The position numbers were made by a program, and so were the translations under genes. Shown in pieces: positions 35,162 to 45,215 of a stretch of 64,000 bases of DNA (positions are counted from its first letter, which is position 1; the number at the start of each line of letters is the position of its first letter). The notes beneath the pieces were generated by a model that was not told where the DNA came from, did not search any database, and saw only the letters and a list, made by a program, of their open reading frames with translations. Source of the stretch: Candidatus Roseilinea sp. (GTDB lineage: Bacteria > Chloroflexota > Anaerolineae > J036 > Brachytrichaceae); the NCBI GenBank assembly GCA_025998955.1, contig AP024676.1, positions 310,001 to 374,000 on the forward strand, in the 5' to 3' direction.

Positions 35162-35521
35162 ATGGTAAAGAATCGAGAAGAATCGAGAGAGCGACGGCGC
35201 AGACGTGTGCGCGCCAAAGTGGCTGGCACGGCCGATCGCCCGCGGTTGAACGTGTTTCGCAGCCTGAAGCACATCTACGCGCAGGTGATTGATGACGAAG
35301 CTGGCCATACCCTGGCGGCTGCATCGAGCCTGGAGAAGGCAGTGCGCACTCAACCCGGGTTGAAGAAGACCGAAGAAGCCGTGCTCGTAGGTAAGCTCGT
35401 CGCACAACGGGCACAAGAGAAGCAGATCAAGCGCGTCGTGTTCGATCGCGCCGGCTATCGCTACCACGGCCGCATCAAGGCAGTCGCCGAGGGCGCGCGT
35501 GAGGGCGGCCTGGAGTTTTGA
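35162..35521 (+). CDS. rplR: 50S ribosomal protein L18
   Basis: 119 residues, Arg-rich N-terminus ([20 protein letters not shown]), then [20 protein letters not shown] and [20 protein letters not shown]. 5S rRNA binder. 3 bases before rpsE. Confidence 0.97.
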   Translation: MVKNREESRERRRRRVRAKVAGTADRPRLNVFRSLKHIYAQVIDDEAGHTLAAASSLEKAVRTQPGLKKTEEAVLVGKLVAQRAQEKQIKRVVFDRAGYRYHGRIKAVAEGAREGGLEF

Positions 35522-35524
35522 TAC

Positions 35525-36112
35525 ATGGTGAACAAGAATCCGCAAAAGGGCCGAGAACGCGAGGCGCGGCGCGGCGGTGCGTCGCGTCCCGAGGGTGAGA
35601 CCCCTGAGCTTGATATTCGGATCGTGGACGTCACACGTGTGGCGAAAGTGATCCAGGGGGGGCGTCGCTTCGCCTTCCGTGCGCTCATCGTTGTGGGCGA
35701 TAACAATGGCCGTGTCGGCATCGGCATGGGCAAAGCCCGTTCCGTGCAAGACGCGATTCGCAAGGCGACTGACCGCGCGCGCGCGAACATGCAGCGGGTG
35801 GAGATCATTGGTTCGACCATCCCGCACGAAGTCATTCAGAAGTATGGCAGCGCTAAAGTAATGCTGAAACCGGCGTCGCCCGGCACCGGCGTCATCGCCG
35901 GCGGCGGTGTGCGCGCTGTGTTGGAAGCTGCGGGTGTGCGAGACGTGCTCACCAAGTCGCTCGGTTCGCCGAATAAGCTCAATACCACCTACGCAACGTT
36001 CGAAGGATTGCGCTCGTTGAAGAACATCAGCGAAGAGGCACGGCGGCGCGGCAAGAGCGTCGCCGACATCCAGCCATTCTGGAGGCGAGGTAATGGCAGC
36101 GACGACAACTGA
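35525..36112 (+). CDS. rpsE: 30S ribosomal protein S5
   Basis: 195 residues, slightly long at both ends. [40 protein letters not shown] and [19 protein letters not shown] are standard. Forms part of the mRNA entry site. Overlaps rpmD by 20 bases. Confidence 0.97.
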   Translation: MVNKNPQKGREREARRGGASRPEGETPELDIRIVDVTRVAKVIQGGRRFAFRALIVVGDNNGRVGIGMGKARSVQDAIRKATDRARANMQRVEIIGSTIPHEVIQKYGSAKVMLKPASPGTGVIAGGGVRAVLEAAGVRDVLTKSLGSPNKLNTTYATFEGLRSLKNISEEARRRGKSVADIQPFWRRGNGSDDN

Positions 36113-36293
36113 CGCCGAGGTCAAGCGAATTACCGTGAAGTGGGTCAAGAGTGCGATCGGCTACAACGTGCGCCAGAAGCGCACGCTCAAGGCCCTTGGC
36201 CTCACCAAGCTCGGCCAGGAAGTGCAGCACGATGACACGCCGCAGATCCGCGGCATGTTGGACGCGGTGAAGCACTTGGTGGAAGTCAAATGA
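36093..36293 (+). CDS. rpmD: 50S ribosomal protein L30
   Basis: 66 residues: [20 protein letters not shown] and [20 protein letters not shown]. Overlaps rpsE by 20 bases at its start and rplO by 4 (ATGA) at its end. Confidence 0.95.
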   Translation: MAATTTDAEVKRITVKWVKSAIGYNVRQKRTLKALGLTKLGQEVQHDDTPQIRGMLDAVKHLVEVK

Positions 36294-36772
36294 AACTACA
36301 CGAGATCAAACCCGCAGAGGGTTCACGCAAGCGTAAGAAGCGCAAGGGCATCGGTATCGCTGCCGGCCAAGGCAAGACGGCCGGCCGTGGCCAGAAGGGA
36401 CAGGCAGCTCGCTCGGGCGGCGTGAAGGGGCCGTACTTCGAGGGCGGCCAGTTCCCCATGGTGCGCAAGTTGCCGTTCATGCGTGGCATCGGCTTCAACA
36501 ATCCCTACCGCATTGTCTATCGGCCGGTCAACGTCGGTTTACTGGCCGAGAAATTCGAAGCCGGCAGCGAGGTCACGCCCGAAGCGCTGGTGGCCGCGGG
36601 TATTGCGCACAAGAGCGACAAGCACATCGCCATCCTCGGTGTGGGCGAGCTGAACATCCCGCTAAAGGTGACGGCGCATAAGTTCTCCGAGACGGCCAAG
36701 CAGAAGATCGAGCAAGCCGGCGGCACGGTGACGAAGTTGGAAGTGAAACGCGGCGGTTACCGCACGCGGTGA
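36290..36772 (+). CDS. rplO: 50S ribosomal protein L15
   Basis: 160 residues: [20 protein letters not shown], the GQGKTAGRGQKGQAARSGG tail that threads 23S rRNA, and the C-terminal QAGGTVTKLEVKR domain. Coupled to rpmD. Confidence 0.97.
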   Translation: MKLHEIKPAEGSRKRKKRKGIGIAAGQGKTAGRGQKGQAARSGGVKGPYFEGGQFPMVRKLPFMRGIGFNNPYRIVYRPVNVGLLAEKFEAGSEVTPEALVAAGIAHKSDKHIAILGVGELNIPLKVTAHKFSETAKQKIEQAGGTVTKLEVKRGGYRTR

Positions 36773-36843
36773 GTGCTCAGCTTCCGTTTGCGGGCTAAGG
36801 TGCGTCCGTGAGCGGATTCGAACTCGAAGCGAATCGCTAATCC

Positions 36844-38247
36844 ATGTTACAGGCATTACGCAACGCCATCGCGCTGCCGGAGATCAGAAACAAGATCGTC
36901 TTCACCTTGTTCATCCTGGTCATCTACCGGTTGATCGCCCACGTGCCGGTGCCGGGAGTGAACCCGGAGGTGCTGCAACAGATTCGCACCGCCGTGGAGC
37001 AAGGCCAGGCCGGCGGTTTAGGCAGCATCGTCGGCCTGCTCAGCCTGCTGTCGGGCGGCGCGGTATTCAACTTCTCCGTGCTGGCGATGGGCGTCTACCC
37101 ATACGTCACGGCCTCGCTCATCCTGCAGTTGCTGATTCCGGTCATCCCGCGCTTGGAGGAGCTGGCCAAAGAAGGCGACCAGGGCCGTCGCAAGATCAAC
37201 CGGTTGACCTACTTCTTGACGGTGCCCATGGCGGCACTGAACGCGATCGGCCAGGTCAACATCTTCGAGAGCATCGGCGCGCAAGTGACCGGCGGCCAGC
37301 GCGTGCTGCCGCAGTGGGGCCTGGACCGTCCCGAGTTCATCCTGCCCACCATCGTCACCATCGTGACCATGACTGCGGGTACGATGTTTGCGGTTTGGCT
37401 GGGTGAGTTGATCACCGAGCAGGGCATCGGCCAGGGGCTCTCCATCATCATCTTTGGCGGCATCGTCGCTCGTATCCCCAGCAATATCGCTCAAATCGCG
37501 GCGACCAGCACAGCCTTTGTGACCTTGCTGGCGTTCGTGGCGATCACGGTCATCACGGTGGTCGGGATCGTTTATATCCAAGAGGGCGAGCGGCGCGTCC
37601 CCGTGCAGTACGGCAAACGGGTGCGCGGGCGGCGCATGTTGGGCGGCGCGGGCACGCACATTCCGCTGAAGGTGAATACGGCGGGAATGATTCCGCTGAT
37701 CTTTGCGCAGGCCATGCTGGTCTTTCCGGCCATCATCGCCGGCTTCTTCGTCAACAGCAGCGATGCCGGCGTGCAGCGATTTGCGCAAGACGTGGTCAGC
37801 CTGTTCAGCGCCGGTCAGGCCAGCTCCGACGCACTGTCGTGGAGCCTGGTGCTCTACACCCTCATGTACTTCCTGCTCGTCATCGGCTTCACCTATTTCT
37901 ATACCGACGTGATGATGCAGCAGCAGAACCTGGCCGAGAACCTGCAGAAGCAGGGCGGCTTCATCCCCGGCATTCGACCGGGCAAGACCACCGAGGTGTT
38001 CATCACGCGCGTGATGCGCCGGCTCACGCTCGTCGGGGCGCTCTTCCTGGGATTGTTGGCGATCCTGCCGTATCTGCTGAACTTCTTATCCCACGTGCCG
38101 GGTTTCCTATTCTTGCGGCCGGTGGGCAACAACAACCTACTGTTGTCCGGCGCAGGATTATTGATCGTCGTCGGCGTGGTGCTGGATACCATGCGCCAGC
38201 TCGAAGCGCAGCTCATGATGCGCAATTACGAGGGGTTCATCAAGTGA
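36844..38247 (+). CDS. secY: preprotein translocase channel SecY
   Basis: 467 residues with ten membrane helices. Landmarks are IYRLIAHVPVPGVNP, LSGGAVFNFSVLAMGVYPYV, GQGLSIIIFGGIVARIP, the cytosolic RRVPVQYGKRVRGRRM loop that touches the ribosome and SecA, and the second GFIPGIRPGKTTEVF loop. Ends ETQLMMRNYEGFIK-like. Main protein-conducting channel. Confidence 0.97.
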   Translation: MLQALRNAIALPEIRNKIVFTLFILVIYRLIAHVPVPGVNPEVLQQIRTAVEQGQAGGLGSIVGLLSLLSGGAVFNFSVLAMGVYPYVTASLILQLLIPVIPRLEELAKEGDQGRRKINRLTYFLTVPMAALNAIGQVNIFESIGAQVTGGQRVLPQWGLDRPEFILPTIVTIVTMTAGTMFAVWLGELITEQGIGQGLSIIIFGGIVARIPSNIAQIAATSTAFVTLLAFVAITVITVVGIVYIQEGERRVPVQYGKRVRGRRMLGGAGTHIPLKVNTAGMIPLIFAQAMLVFPAIIAGFFVNSSDAGVQRFAQDVVSLFSAGQASSDALSWSLVLYTLMYFLLVIGFTYFYTDVMMQQQNLAENLQKQGGFIPGIRPGKTTEVFITRVMRRLTLVGALFLGLLAILPYLLNFLSHVPGFLFLRPVGNNNLLLSGAGLLIVVGVVLDTMRQLEAQLMMRNYEGFIK

Positions 38248-38331
38248 CGACCAGGCCTTCCTTCGCCGTTGCGACGAGTCAGATGAGCCTGCAGATGGTT
38301 GCCCGTCGCGCGAGAGGCTGAGTGGACGACG

Positions 38332-38994
38332 ATGTACGGCATCGTATTGCTCGGCGCACCGGGAGCCGGCAAGGGGACACAAGCAGTCCTGTTGTCGAAG
38401 GACCTGCGCATACCGCATATCTCGAGCGGGGACCTCTTTCGCGAAAACATCAAGAACCAGACCGAACTCGGCAAGCTGGCGCAGCAGTATCTGGATCGCG
38501 GCGAACTCGTGCCAGATGAGATCACCATCGGCATGGTGCGCGAACGGTTGAGTCGCCCGGATACGGCGCGAGGCTTCATCTTGGATGGATTCCCGCGCAC
38601 GATTCCGCAAGCCGATGCGCTGGGCCAGTTGCTTCAACAGTTGGGCAAGTGCATCACCATCGTGCCGTTCATTCGTGTGCGCGAGCGGATGTTGATGGAG
38701 CGCCTATCGCATCGCTGGACGTGCCGCGAATGCGGCGCCGTGTTCAGCTACGAGTCCGTGCCGCCACGCGAGGGCTGCAAGAAAGACGTGTGCACCGGCG
38801 AGCTATACCAGCGCTCGGACGACAACCCCGAGACGCAAGCGCGTCGTATCCGCATCTATCAGGAGCAGACGGCACCGCTGATTGACTATTACCGCAACCT
38901 GGGCTTGTTGCGCGAGGTGAACGGCGAGCACACGATACCCTACGTGCATCATTTGCTGCTTCAGTTGATCACGACCAGCCATGAGTGCGATTGA
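38332..38994 (+). CDS. adk: adenylate kinase
   Basis: 220 residues from MYGIVLLGAPGAGKGTQAVL (P loop GAPGAGKGT). ISSGDLFRENI and LDGFPRTIPQAD bind AMP. The lid carries cysteines (CRECG, then GCKKDVCTGELYQRSDD), indicating the zinc-stabilised long form. It interconverts ATP, AMP and 2 ADP. The frame is open to 38299, but the conserved start is the ATG at 38332. Confidence 0.96.
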   Translation: MYGIVLLGAPGAGKGTQAVLLSKDLRIPHISSGDLFRENIKNQTELGKLAQQYLDRGELVPDEITIGMVRERLSRPDTARGFILDGFPRTIPQADALGQLLQQLGKCITIVPFIRVRERMLMERLSHRWTCRECGAVFSYESVPPREGCKKDVCTGELYQRSDDNPETQARRIRIYQEQTAPLIDYYRNLGLLREVNGEHTIPYVHHLLLQLITTSHECD

Positions 38995-39030
38995 GCGCGA
39001 TTCTGCGTTGGATCAAGTGGTGGGTAGCCG

Positions 39031-39798
39031 ATGATTGTGTTGAAGACGGCGCAGGAGATCGCCCTCATGCGCCAGGCAGGGCGGATCGTAGCGATTGTGC
39101 TAGCGGAATTGAAAGAGCGCGTCGCGCCGGGGGTGAGCCTGATCGAGTTGGATCGGCTGGCTGAGAAGATCATCACGCAGTACGGCGCCACACCTTCGTT
39201 CAAAAATTATCTGCCGAACGGCGCGCCGTATCCTTTCCCGGCCTCGATCTGTGCGTCGGTCAACGATGAAGTGGTGCACGGCATCCCCAGCCAGCGGCGT
39301 CTCAAAGAGGGAGAGATCGTCAAGCTCGACGTCGGTGCAATATACAAGGGCTATCATGCCGATTCGGCGATCACGGTCGGCGTTGGGCGCATCCCGGCCC
39401 GCGCGCAGCGGCTGATGCAGGTGACGCAGGAGTGCCTAGCGGCCGCGATTGCTGCTGCGCGCAAGGGCAATCGCTTCGGCGATATTGGCGCGGCGATCCA
39501 GAGCGTCGCTGAACCGCGTGGCTATTCGGTTGTGCGTGAGTACACCAGCCATGGGGTCGGCCGCGAGCTACACGAAGGATTCGGCCTGCCAAACGCCGGC
39601 CAGGCCGAGCACGGGATGTTGTTACGTCCCGGCCTCACCATCGCGCTCGAACCCATGATCAATGAGGGGCGCGCCGAGACGAAAGTCAAGAAGGACGGCT
39701 GGACAGTCGTAACGATTGATGGTAAACTCTCCGCCCAATTTGAGCATACCGTGGCCATCACCGATGGTGAAGCTGAAATACTGACGAAACTCGACTAG
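39031..39798 (+). CDS. map: type I methionine aminopeptidase
   Basis: 255 residues, pita-bread fold. Metal ligands are seen in KLDVGAIYKGYHADSAITVG (two Asp), TSHGVGRELHE (His), ALEPMINEG (Glu) and QFEHTVAITD (Glu). Removes initiator methionine. In most bacteria infA follows; here the next gene is rpmJ and the 122-base gap holds no infA. Confidence 0.96.
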   Translation: MIVLKTAQEIALMRQAGRIVAIVLAELKERVAPGVSLIELDRLAEKIITQYGATPSFKNYLPNGAPYPFPASICASVNDEVVHGIPSQRRLKEGEIVKLDVGAIYKGYHADSAITVGVGRIPARAQRLMQVTQECLAAAIAAARKGNRFGDIGAAIQSVAEPRGYSVVREYTSHGVGRELHEGFGLPNAGQAEHGMLLRPGLTIALEPMINEGRAETKVKKDGWTVVTIDGKLSAQFEHTVAITDGEAEILTKLD

Positions 39799-39920
39799 AA
39801 GCTCAGGGAGATTGGCTGGCGTCCGGCTCGCGCAAAGCGTGCGAGTCGGACGTCGCATGTATGCGAGTTTCAGGCGTTCGTGTCTGTGCATGCGCCGTGA
39901 ACTCGGGAACGAGGTGAGAA

Positions 39921-40034
39921 GTGAAAGTAACAGCATCAGTGAAGAAGCGCTGCCCGAAATGCAAAATTGTGAGGCGGCACGGGCGTGTTTATGTCATCTG
40001 TGAGAACCCGAAGCACAAGCAGAGGCAAGGTTAG
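39921..40034 (+). CDS. rpmJ: 50S ribosomal protein L36
   Basis: A 37-residue protein from a GTG start: [17 protein letters not shown], then [20 protein letters not shown]. The zinc set (CPKC, C, H) is complete, so this is the zinc-binding form. GAGGTGAGAA precedes the start. Its stop codon overlaps the TAGGAG ribosome site of rpsM. Confidence 0.96.
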   Translation: MKVTASVKKRCPKCKIVRRHGRVYVICENPKHKQRQG

Positions 40035-40043
40035 GAGATAACC

Positions 40044-40433
40044 ATGGCAAGAATCGCCGGAGTGGATCTGCCGCGCAACAAGCGCATTGACATCGGGTTG
40101 ACCTATATCTACGGCATCGGCCGTCCGCTGGCGAAGGAGATCCTCGCCCGCACCAGCATCAACCCTGCGACGCGCGTCAAGGACCTCACCGAGGCTGAGG
40201 CTGCGATCTTGCGCGAGATCGTGGAGAAAGAATACAAGGTGGAGGGCGACTTGCGTCGCGAGGTGCAACTCAACATCAAGCGTTTGATCGAGATCGGCTC
40301 GTATCGCGGGCTGCGTCACAAGCGCAACTTGCCGGTGCGCGGCCAGCGAACGCGCACGAACGCGCGCACGCGCAAAGGTGTGAAGAAGACGGTGGCCGGA
40401 CGCGGTCGCCGGCGTGGTGCAAAGAAGAAGTAA
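40044..40433 (+). CDS. rpsM: 30S ribosomal protein S13
   Basis: 129 residues: [38 protein letters not shown] and the basic tail [20 protein letters not shown]. Bridges to the 50S via L5. AGGAG lies 6 bases before the start. Confidence 0.97.
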   Translation: MARIAGVDLPRNKRIDIGLTYIYGIGRPLAKEILARTSINPATRVKDLTEAEAAILREIVEKEYKVEGDLRREVQLNIKRLIEIGSYRGLRHKRNLPVRGQRTRTNARTRKGVKKTVAGRGRRRGAKKK

Positions 40434-40499
40434 ATCGGGGGTTCGGGAGCAGCAGGGAATGGCCCCTTGTTCTCGGACTCGGTCAAAGAAGACTCGCAT

Positions 40500-40910
40500 A
40501 TGGGTAAAGCAGCAAGCACACGCGGCCCGCGTCGCCAAACCAACCCGCGACGCGCGCGCAAGAACGTCGCTCAGGGCGTGGTGCACATCCACGCCATGTT
40601 CAACAACACAATCATCACGATCACCGACAAGGCCGGCAACACGATTTGCTGGGGCAGCGCTGGCTCGGCCGGCTTCAAGGGGAATCGCAAGAGCACGCCC
40701 TTCGCCGCCCGCATCGCTGCGCAAAACGCATACCGCGCCGCCGTAGAAAACGGCATGCAGGAAGTGGATGTCTACGTGAAAGGGCCTGGCCCCGGTCGAG
40801 AAGCGGCCGTGCGCGCGCTGCAAGGCACCGGCCTGCGCGTGAAGTCCATCACCGACATCACGCCTGTGCCGCATAACGGATGCCGGCCCAAGAAGCGCCG
40901 CCGCGTGTGA
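40500..40910 (+). CDS. rpsK: 30S ribosomal protein S11
   Basis: 136 residues from [20 protein letters not shown]; core [20 protein letters not shown] and [19 protein letters not shown]; ends [12 protein letters not shown]. Platform protein near the E site. Upstream in-frame codons (from 40467) are not S11-like. Confidence 0.97.
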   Translation: MGKAASTRGPRRQTNPRRARKNVAQGVVHIHAMFNNTIITITDKAGNTICWGSAGSAGFKGNRKSTPFAARIAAQNAYRAAVENGMQEVDVYVKGPGPGREAAVRALQGTGLRVKSITDITPVPHNGCRPKKRRRV

Positions 40911-41007
40911 GCGCGCCCGGCGATGGACGTTCGTTTCGTTTGAGACGTGCGATTTGGAGGAAGACGGCCCGTTGTAAACAAATCGAACGTTTCAGGTCGT
41001 AGAGGAT

Positions 41008-41646
41008 ATGGCTCGACACATTGAACCTGTTTGTAGACTGTGTCGCCGCGAAGGCGAAAAACTCTATCTGAAGGGCTCCCGCTGCCTCACGCCCAAGTGC
41101 GCTTTGGAGCGACGCGGGATCATTCCCGGCCAGCACGGCCCGAACATGCGCACTCGCCGCAGCAAGGCGAGCGATTATTCGATGCAGTTGCGCGAGAAGC
41201 AAAAGATGCGCCGCATGTATGGCGTGCTCGAGGCGCAGTTCCGCCGCTACTTCCGCGAGGCGCTCAAGCGTCGCGGCGTGACCGGCTCCGAGTTACTCAT
41301 CTTGCTGGAGCGCCGGCTCGATAACGTGGTCTATCGCATGGGCTTTGCGCCTTCGCGGGCCGCGGCGCGCCAGTTGATCAACCACGCGCATCTGAACGTG
41401 AACGATCATCCGATTGACGTGCCGTCGTATCTGGTCAAGCCGGGGGACAAAATTTCCGTGCGCGAGGCCAGCCGAAAGCTGACCTACTTCAAAGAGCTGG
41501 CAGCCGACAAGGATGCGCCGCCGACGCCGGCCTGGCTGTCGGCCGATCGCAGCACGCTGACCGGCATCGTTCACGCTCTGCCGAAGCGCGACGATATTGA
41601 TGTGCAGTTGAAGGAACAGCTCGTCGTGGAGTATTACTCGCGATAG
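41008..41646 (+). CDS. rpsD: 30S ribosomal protein S4
   Basis: 212 residues. The N-terminal zinc cluster is intact (VCRLCRREG, then [12 protein letters not shown]), followed by the S4 RNA-binding domain [20 protein letters not shown]. Primary 16S binder; often represses the alpha operon and acts in rRNA antitermination. Confidence 0.97.
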   Translation: MARHIEPVCRLCRREGEKLYLKGSRCLTPKCALERRGIIPGQHGPNMRTRRSKASDYSMQLREKQKMRRMYGVLEAQFRRYFREALKRRGVTGSELLILLERRLDNVVYRMGFAPSRAAARQLINHAHLNVNDHPIDVPSYLVKPGDKISVREASRKLTYFKELAADKDAPPTPAWLSADRSTLTGIVHALPKRDDIDVQLKEQLVVEYYSR

Positions 41647-41700
41647 CAAGTTGTGTTGGCGCTTGCGCGCATTGCGTGGCGCCGGACGAGGAAGAAGCAC

Positions 41701-42669
41701 ATGCTATCTGCACCTGTCTTTCCCAAAGTTGAGAGCGACGCCCTCACGCGCGACTATGGCCGCTTCATCATCGGCGCCATGGAGCCGGGTTTTGGCATCA
41801 CGCTGGGGAACGCGCTCCGGCGCGTGTTGCTCAGCTCATTGCCTGGCGCAGCCGTGACTTCGATGCGCATCACCGACGTGCATCATGAGTTCTCCGACAT
41901 CCCCGACGTCAAGGAGGATGTCACTCAGTTGATGCTGAACGTGAAGCAGATCCGCATGCGTATGCACAGCGAAGGCCCGCTGCGTATGCGCCTGGAGGTC
42001 CGTGGCGAGGGTGTGGTCACTGCCGGTGACATTCAAGCCCCGCCGGAGATCGAAATCGTCAACCCCGATCTCTATTTGCTGACGACCGATTCGAACAAAG
42101 CGCGCCTCGACATCGAGTTTCAAGTCGAGATGGGGCGCGGTTATTCACCGGCCGAACAGCGCGGCCGGTTGCCGATCGGCGAGCTGCCGGTGGACGCGAT
42201 CTACAGCCCAGTGCGGCGCGTGAACTATAGAGTTGAGCCGGCGCGCATCGGCCAGACCACCAACTACGACCGGCTGATCATGGAGATCTGGACCGACGGC
42301 ACGATCCGCCCGCAGGATGCGCTGTCGCAGGCGGCGGCGATTCTGGTGCAGCACCTGCGGCTGATCGCCGGCGTGAGCCTAGAAGAAGTAATGCTCGAAG
42401 GCGAGAGCGACAGCAAGGGCATCCCGAGCGAATGGAGTGACAAGCCCATCGAGGAACTCGAACTCAGCGTTCGCGTCTACAACTCGCTCAAGCGCACCGG
42501 CATCAGCACCGTCGGCGAATTGCTCGAAATGATGGAGCGCAGCGGCGGCAACTTGACGAACTTGCGTAATTTCGGCGAGAAGTCCATGGCAGAGTTGAAA
42601 GAGAAGTTGCGCGCCCGCGGGTTGCTCCCGCAGGAAGAGAGGACGGAAGAGGAAGCGGACGAGGTTTGA
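41701..42669 (+). CDS. rpoA: RNA polymerase alpha subunit
   Basis: 322 residues from [20 protein letters not shown]. The N-terminal dimer domain has [20 protein letters not shown]. The C-terminal domain has [19 protein letters not shown] and [16 protein letters not shown], the DNA and activator contact surface. Acidic tail. The frame is open from 41653, but the standard start is the ATG at 41701. Confidence 0.97.
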   Translation: MLSAPVFPKVESDALTRDYGRFIIGAMEPGFGITLGNALRRVLLSSLPGAAVTSMRITDVHHEFSDIPDVKEDVTQLMLNVKQIRMRMHSEGPLRMRLEVRGEGVVTAGDIQAPPEIEIVNPDLYLLTTDSNKARLDIEFQVEMGRGYSPAEQRGRLPIGELPVDAIYSPVRRVNYRVEPARIGQTTNYDRLIMEIWTDGTIRPQDALSQAAAILVQHLRLIAGVSLEEVMLEGESDSKGIPSEWSDKPIEELELSVRVYNSLKRTGISTVGELLEMMERSGGNLTNLRNFGEKSMAELKEKLRARGLLPQEERTEEEADEV

Positions 42670-42670
42670 C

Positions 42671-43045
42671 ATGAGGCACAAGGTATCGGGTTACAAACTC
42701 GGCCGTTCGACGGCGCAACGCACGGCGCTGCGCCGCAGCCTGGTGACCGAGTTGATAGATCACGGTCGCATTCAGACGACCGAAGCGAAGTGCAAGGCAA
42801 TCCGCGATCAGGCCGAGAAGCTGGTGACAATCGCGAAGTCCGGTCTGGTGGACGACAAAGCCAAGCAGGTGCATGCGCGGCGCCTGGTCGCTGCCCGGGT
42901 GAACGGCGGGCCGGCGACGGTGCGTAAGCTGTTCGAAGACATCGCGCCGCGCTACGTGAACCGCAATGGCGGCTACACCCGCATCAGCAAACTCGGCCCG
43001 CGCAAAGGCGATAACGCGCCGATGGCGATCATCGAGTGGGTTTGA
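42671..43045 (+). CDS. rplQ: 50S ribosomal protein L17
   Basis: 124 residues: [40 protein letters not shown] and [20 protein letters not shown]. Starts 1 base after rpoA and overlaps truA by 10 bases. Confidence 0.97.
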   Translation: MRHKVSGYKLGRSTAQRTALRRSLVTELIDHGRIQTTEAKCKAIRDQAEKLVTIAKSGLVDDKAKQVHARRLVAARVNGGPATVRKLFEDIAPRYVNRNGGYTRISKLGPRKGDNAPMAIIEWV

Positions 43046-43785
43046 AGATTCGCGCGAAGGTCGCCTACGACGGCACGGACTTTGTCGGGTTCCAACGACA
43101 AGCCGCGCGGCGTGGGCGAACGGTGCAAGGAGAACTGGAGGCAGCACTAGAGAAAGTTTGTCAGTCACGCGTCGCCGTCGTCGGTGCCGGTCGCACCGAT
43201 GCAGGCGTGCATGCTACCGGCCAAGTCATCGCCTTCGAGGTGGATTGGAAGCATCCGCTCGATGTGCTGGGCCGGGCGCTGAATGCGAACTTGCCGGAGG
43301 ACGTGGCCGTCCGCGACCTGGAGCCCTGTGAAGTCGGTTTCCATCCTCGTTTCAGCGCGAGGAGCAGGACGTATGTTTACACGGCCTACGTTAGTGAAGT
43401 GCGACAACCGTTGCTGCGACGCTTTGCTTGGCACCTCGAACAGCAGCCGGATGTGGCAGCGATGAACGAGGCGGCCCGGCGACTGATCGGGTCGCACGAC
43501 TTCGCCGCGTTCGGCAGCGCGCCGTCGGGACGGCCCGAAGAAACGACGGTGCGCGAAGTGTTGCGCGCGGACTGGCAGGCGGCGGACGACCGGTTGTGGT
43601 TCACGATCGAGGCGAACGCCTTCCTGTTTCGGATGGTGCGCCGGATCGTCATGGCGCTGGTGCAGGTGGGATGGGGCGAATATCGCCCGGACGAAATCGA
43701 GGATATTCTCAAGAGTAGAAATGCACAGCGAATCAAGGGCCTGGCGCCCGCATGTGGGCTGTGCCTGGTGGATGTGAAATACTAG
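43036..43785 (+). CDS. truA: tRNA pseudouridine synthase A
   Basis: 249 residues. The catalytic aspartate is in [30 protein letters not shown] and [20 protein letters not shown] are family hallmarks. Makes pseudouridine at tRNA positions 38-40. Start is GTG (43036), or possibly TTG two codons later, within the rplQ stop region. Confidence 0.95.
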   Translation: MGLKIRAKVAYDGTDFVGFQRQAARRGRTVQGELEAALEKVCQSRVAVVGAGRTDAGVHATGQVIAFEVDWKHPLDVLGRALNANLPEDVAVRDLEPCEVGFHPRFSARSRTYVYTAYVSEVRQPLLRRFAWHLEQQPDVAAMNEAARRLIGSHDFAAFGSAPSGRPEETTVREVLRADWQAADDRLWFTIEANAFLFRMVRRIVMALVQVGWGEYRPDEIEDILKSRNAQRIKGLAPACGLCLVDVKY

Positions 43786-43793
43786 GGTGCGAA

Positions 43794-44246
43794 ATGAGGA
43801 CGATCAAGACTTATATGGCGAAGCCGGAAGAGGCCCGCGCCGGCCAGCGCTGGTATGTCGTAGATGCCGAGGGCGTTACGCTAGGCCGGCTTGCCAGCCA
43901 GGTCGCCAAAGTCATCGAGGGCAAGCACAAGCCGATGTACTCACCGCACGTGGATTGTGGCGACTACGTGATCGTGGTGAACGCCCAAAAAATCCGCGTT
44001 ACCGGCGATAAGATGACCGAGAAGAAGTACCAGCGGCACTCGCTCTATCCCGGTGGCTTCAAGGAAGAAAATCTGCGCGATCTCCTGGCGCGCAATCCAG
44101 AGCGCGTCATTCGCGAGGCGGTCTGGGGCATGATTCCGCATGGGCGGCTGGGTCGCAAAATGATCAAGAAGCTCAAGGTATACGGTGGCCCGGAGCACGA
44201 GCACAGCGCGCAGAAGCCGCAACCGCTGAAGATTCGGGACAAGTGA
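43794..44246 (+). CDS. rplM: 50S ribosomal protein L13
   Basis: 150 residues from MRTIKTYMAKPEEARAGQRW; WYVVDAEGVTLGRLASQVAK, GDYVIVVNAQKIRVTGDK and the GMIPHGRLGRKMIKKLKVY segment. Early 50S assembly protein. 8 bases after truA. Confidence 0.96.
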   Translation: MRTIKTYMAKPEEARAGQRWYVVDAEGVTLGRLASQVAKVIEGKHKPMYSPHVDCGDYVIVVNAQKIRVTGDKMTEKKYQRHSLYPGGFKEENLRDLLARNPERVIREAVWGMIPHGRLGRKMIKKLKVYGGPEHEHSAQKPQPLKIRDK

Positions 44247-44303
44247 TTTGGCCGGCGTGCGGCGAAGAGATGAGCAGCTTCATCGTCGCCGGAGACAGCA
44301 GCT

Positions 44304-44708
44304 ATGACAGAGACTCAACAGCAATACTACGAGGGTGTGGGGCGTCGCAAGGAGGCAACCGCCCGCGCCCGCTTGTATCCGCAGGGCAGCGGCCGCGTGT
44401 TGGTCAACGACAAGCCCGTGAACGAGTATTTCGGGCGCGAGATTGACCTGCTCGCCGTGCATGCGCCGCTCAAGCTGACCGGCGCCGACGCGCGCTTCAA
44501 CGTGAGCGTCAAAGTGAAGGGCGGCGGCATCACCGGCCAGGCCGAAGCGACGCGCATGGCGATCGCTCGTGCCCTGTTGGAAGTGGATCCGGAATATCGT
44601 TTGATGTTGAAGACGGCCGGTTACCTCTCGCGCGACGCGCGTGAGAAGGAGCGCAAGAAGCCCGGTCTCAAGCGCGCCCGCAAGGGGCCGACCTACACCA
44701 AGCGTTAG
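44304..44708 (+). CDS. rpsI: 30S ribosomal protein S9
   Basis: 134 residues: GVGRRKEATARARLYPQGSG, VKGGGITGQAEATRMAIARA and the tail ARKGPTYTKR whose end reaches P-site tRNA. Pairs with rplM as usual. Confidence 0.97.
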   Translation: MTETQQQYYEGVGRRKEATARARLYPQGSGRVLVNDKPVNEYFGREIDLLAVHAPLKLTGADARFNVSVKVKGGGITGQAEATRMAIARALLEVDPEYRLMLKTAGYLSRDAREKERKKPGLKRARKGPTYTKR

Positions 44709-44740
44709 CAGCCTAACGGCTACGCAGCAGGAGAACAGCG

Positions 44741-45154
44741 ATGAATCTCGTCGAATCGCTTGAAAAGAGCTTGCAGCCCAATCCGAAGATTCCACCGCTC
44801 CAGCCCGGCGATCAGGTGCGCGTCCATCAAAAGATCATCGAGGGCGATCGCGAACGCATCCAGGTCTTCCAAGGCACCGTCATCCGCCTGCGCAAGGGCG
44901 GCGCAAACGCCAGCTTTACCGTGCGCCGGATCGCCAGTAACAACATCGGCGTGGAGCGTACCTATCTGCTCAACTCGCCGCGCATTGAAAAGGTGGAAGT
45001 GATGCGCCACGCCAAAGTGCGCCGCGCGCAACTCTATTACTTCCGCAATTTGCGCGGCAAGTCGGCCCGCTTGAAGGAACGCCTGCCGTCTTCGGGTGGC
45101 AAGTCGAAGCCTGTGGCGACGCCGGTCGAGCCCGGCGAGACGGACGAGGCGTGA
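44741..45154 (+). CDS. rplS: 50S ribosomal protein L19
   Basis: 137 residues: [11 protein letters not shown]-type opening ([20 protein letters not shown]), [20 protein letters not shown] and [20 protein letters not shown], plus a 25-residue acidic tail. Located here after rpsI instead of with rimM-trmD. Last gene before the cluster terminator. Confidence 0.96.
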   Translation: MNLVESLEKSLQPNPKIPPLQPGDQVRVHQKIIEGDRERIQVFQGTVIRLRKGGANASFTVRRIASNNIGVERTYLLNSPRIEKVEVMRHAKVRRAQLYYFRNLRGKSARLKERLPSSGGKSKPVATPVEPGETDEA

Positions 45155-45160
45155 AGCTTT

Positions 45161-45194
45161 AAACTCCCGAAGCGATCCCTTCGGGAGTTTCTTT
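45161..45194 (+). terminator. intrinsic terminator of the ribosomal cluster
   Basis: A perfect 12-bp stem AAACTCCCGAAG/CTTCGGGAGTTT with a 6-base loop, followed by CTTTCG. It lies 7 bases after the rplS stop. Confidence 0.85.
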
Positions 45195-45215
45195 CGTAAC
45201 CGGCGCACAACCGCA

